Below are positions 63,429-64,000 of a stretch of 64,000 nucleotides of DNA, piece by piece. The stretch's first letter is position 1. Each line of letters opens with the position of its first letter. Both the position numbers and the translations under genes were made by a program. The stretch is from JAPPLB01 sp965206655 (GTDB lineage Bacteria; Acidobacteriota; Terriglobia; Bryobacterales; UBA6623), in contig CBDBKC010000036.1 in the NCBI GenBank assembly GCA_965206655.1, positions 434,001 to 498,000 of the forward strand, in the 5' to 3' direction. The notes under the pieces are model-generated. The model searched no databases, was not told the DNA's origin, and worked only from the letters and a program-made list of their open reading frames with translations.

Positions 63429-64000
63429 ATGAAGATGCCTCTTTCCGGCTGGTTTCAGCGTGGAATCAAGAAACTCCGAACCGCTGAAGCGGCTATTGAA
63501 AACAGTCAGGCGACCACAGCCGCCGTCGGCTGGCTGGCCGAGGACGGCGTCGCTCATGCCGTGACCGCCAAGCTCGGCGAGCGTTTCGACGGCGGGATCG
63601 ATATCCTTTTGGCCGAGGAGATCAGCATCGATACGCCGATTTGGCTCATCTCCGCGGACGGCTTTGATAAAGCGGCTGCCGTCCACTTTTGCAGCCGGGA
63701 ACAAGGCCGCTATACCGTGCGGGTGGGCTTTCTTGAGGATACGAGCGGCTTGGAAAAAAACACCGCCTTTTCAGCGGCACGCATGAAATGGACGGAGGGT
63801 TCTGGCCGAGTCGTCGGCTGTACCATTTTGTTGCGCAATGGCGAGAACAGTGAATTAGCGGTCAGCATGGCCGAAGCCGTACCCGTACCGAGCGTCGTGC
63901 TGCTGACCGGCGGGGACTATCAGTGCCTGGGAGCGGTCAGTAGCTGCCAGGAAGAGGAAGATTGCTGGGTGGCCCAAGTGCGGGTGATCAGCGACGCCTG
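63429..64000 (+). CDS. Hypothetical protein, partial (runs off right edge)
   Basis: An open frame from the ATG at 63429 to the window end (190 codons), starting MKMPLSGWFQRGIKKLRTAE. The two stretches ISIDTPIWLISADGFDKAAA and VPVPSVVLLTGGDYQCLGAV have a similar rhythm and are each followed by CSREQGRYTVRV- and CQEEEDCWVAQV-like strands, so two PilZ-like beta domains are possible, but I do not find the diagnostic RxxxR. Divergent from def. No family is assigned. Confidence 0.55.
   Translation, partial: MKMPLSGWFQRGIKKLRTAEAAIENSQATTAAVGWLAEDGVAHAVTAKLGERFDGGIDILLAEEISIDTPIWLISADGFDKAAAVHFCSREQGRYTVRVGFLEDTSGLEKNTAFSAARMKWTEGSGRVVGCTILLRNGENSELAVSMAEAVPVPSVVLLTGGDYQCLGAVSSCQEEEDCWVAQVRVISDA

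Noticed and set aside
1..64000. tRNA or rRNA genes
   Set aside because: I looked for T-loop (GTTCGAATC-type) and rRNA-like stretches in gaps; those seen are within protein genes. A covariance search could still find one.

Overview
The window looks like chromosomal DNA of an Acidobacteriota bacterium, most probably a Bryobacterales/Solibacter-type soil or sediment organism. This is an inference from gene content: GC-rich DNA, Tat-exported Gfo/Idh/MocA oxidoreductases, winged-helix and Ser/Thr-kinase proteins fused to PD40 (WD40-like) propellers, a secreted neutral-ceramidase homologue, a DUF3604 protein, an ECF sigma/RskA pair and the futalosine menaquinone pathway (MqnD). No rRNA, tRNA or CRISPR array was found.

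Layout. 1-5 kb: central metabolism (mqnD partial, trpD, sucCD, ndk). 5-16 kb: a PD40 regulator, UDP-GlcNAc 2-epimerase, a SirB1-type protein, a degenerate receiver, a secreted YqgE/AlgH protein, then a disturbed patch (broken oxidoreductase, IS630 element) and a frameshifted MA-type peptidase, an isoprenylcysteine methyltransferase-like protein and a broken cupin. 15.6-24.6 kb: RskA/ECF sigma pair, Gfo/Idh protein, GT22-like mannosyltransferase, a glycine-zipper lipoprotein interrupted by a 7-bp duplication, DsbD and SthA. 24.9-29.3 kb: second Gfo/Idh protein, mannonate dehydratase and an ISNCY (IS1202-like) element. 29.5-41.3 kb: DUF2007 protein, PafA-like phosphatase, metallophosphoesterase, HEAT-cyclophilin fusion, queE, dinG and a complete aa3-type cytochrome oxidase operon. 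41.5-48.4 kb: ceramidase/phosphoesterase pair, IS4 element, TPR lipoprotein, orphan phage-like HTH gene, palindromic repeats. 48.5-57.5 kb: Ser/Thr kinase-PD40, a glycosyltransferase/methyltransferase/epimerase operon, an outer-membrane beta-barrel, DUF3604 protein. 57.6-58.9 kb: two divergent toxin-antitoxin modules, both with broken toxin and intact antitoxin. 58.9-64 kb: small secreted proteins, a methyltransferase, argJ-fmt-def and a partial unknown gene.

The housekeeping genes are all intact, while at least eight accessory reading frames are broken by small indels, a 7-bp duplication or deletions. Most single-base indels lie in or next to short runs of one base, so sequencing or assembly error is a real alternative to pseudogene decay for those. 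The duplication, the deletion in the PIN toxin and the three IS elements cannot be explained that way. I did not find a convincing wholly new multi-gene system. The best candidates for follow-up are the dispersed ~110-bp inverted-repeat elements, the palindromes translated inside the kinase linker, the toxin-less antitoxin pair and the HEAT-cyclophilin fusion.
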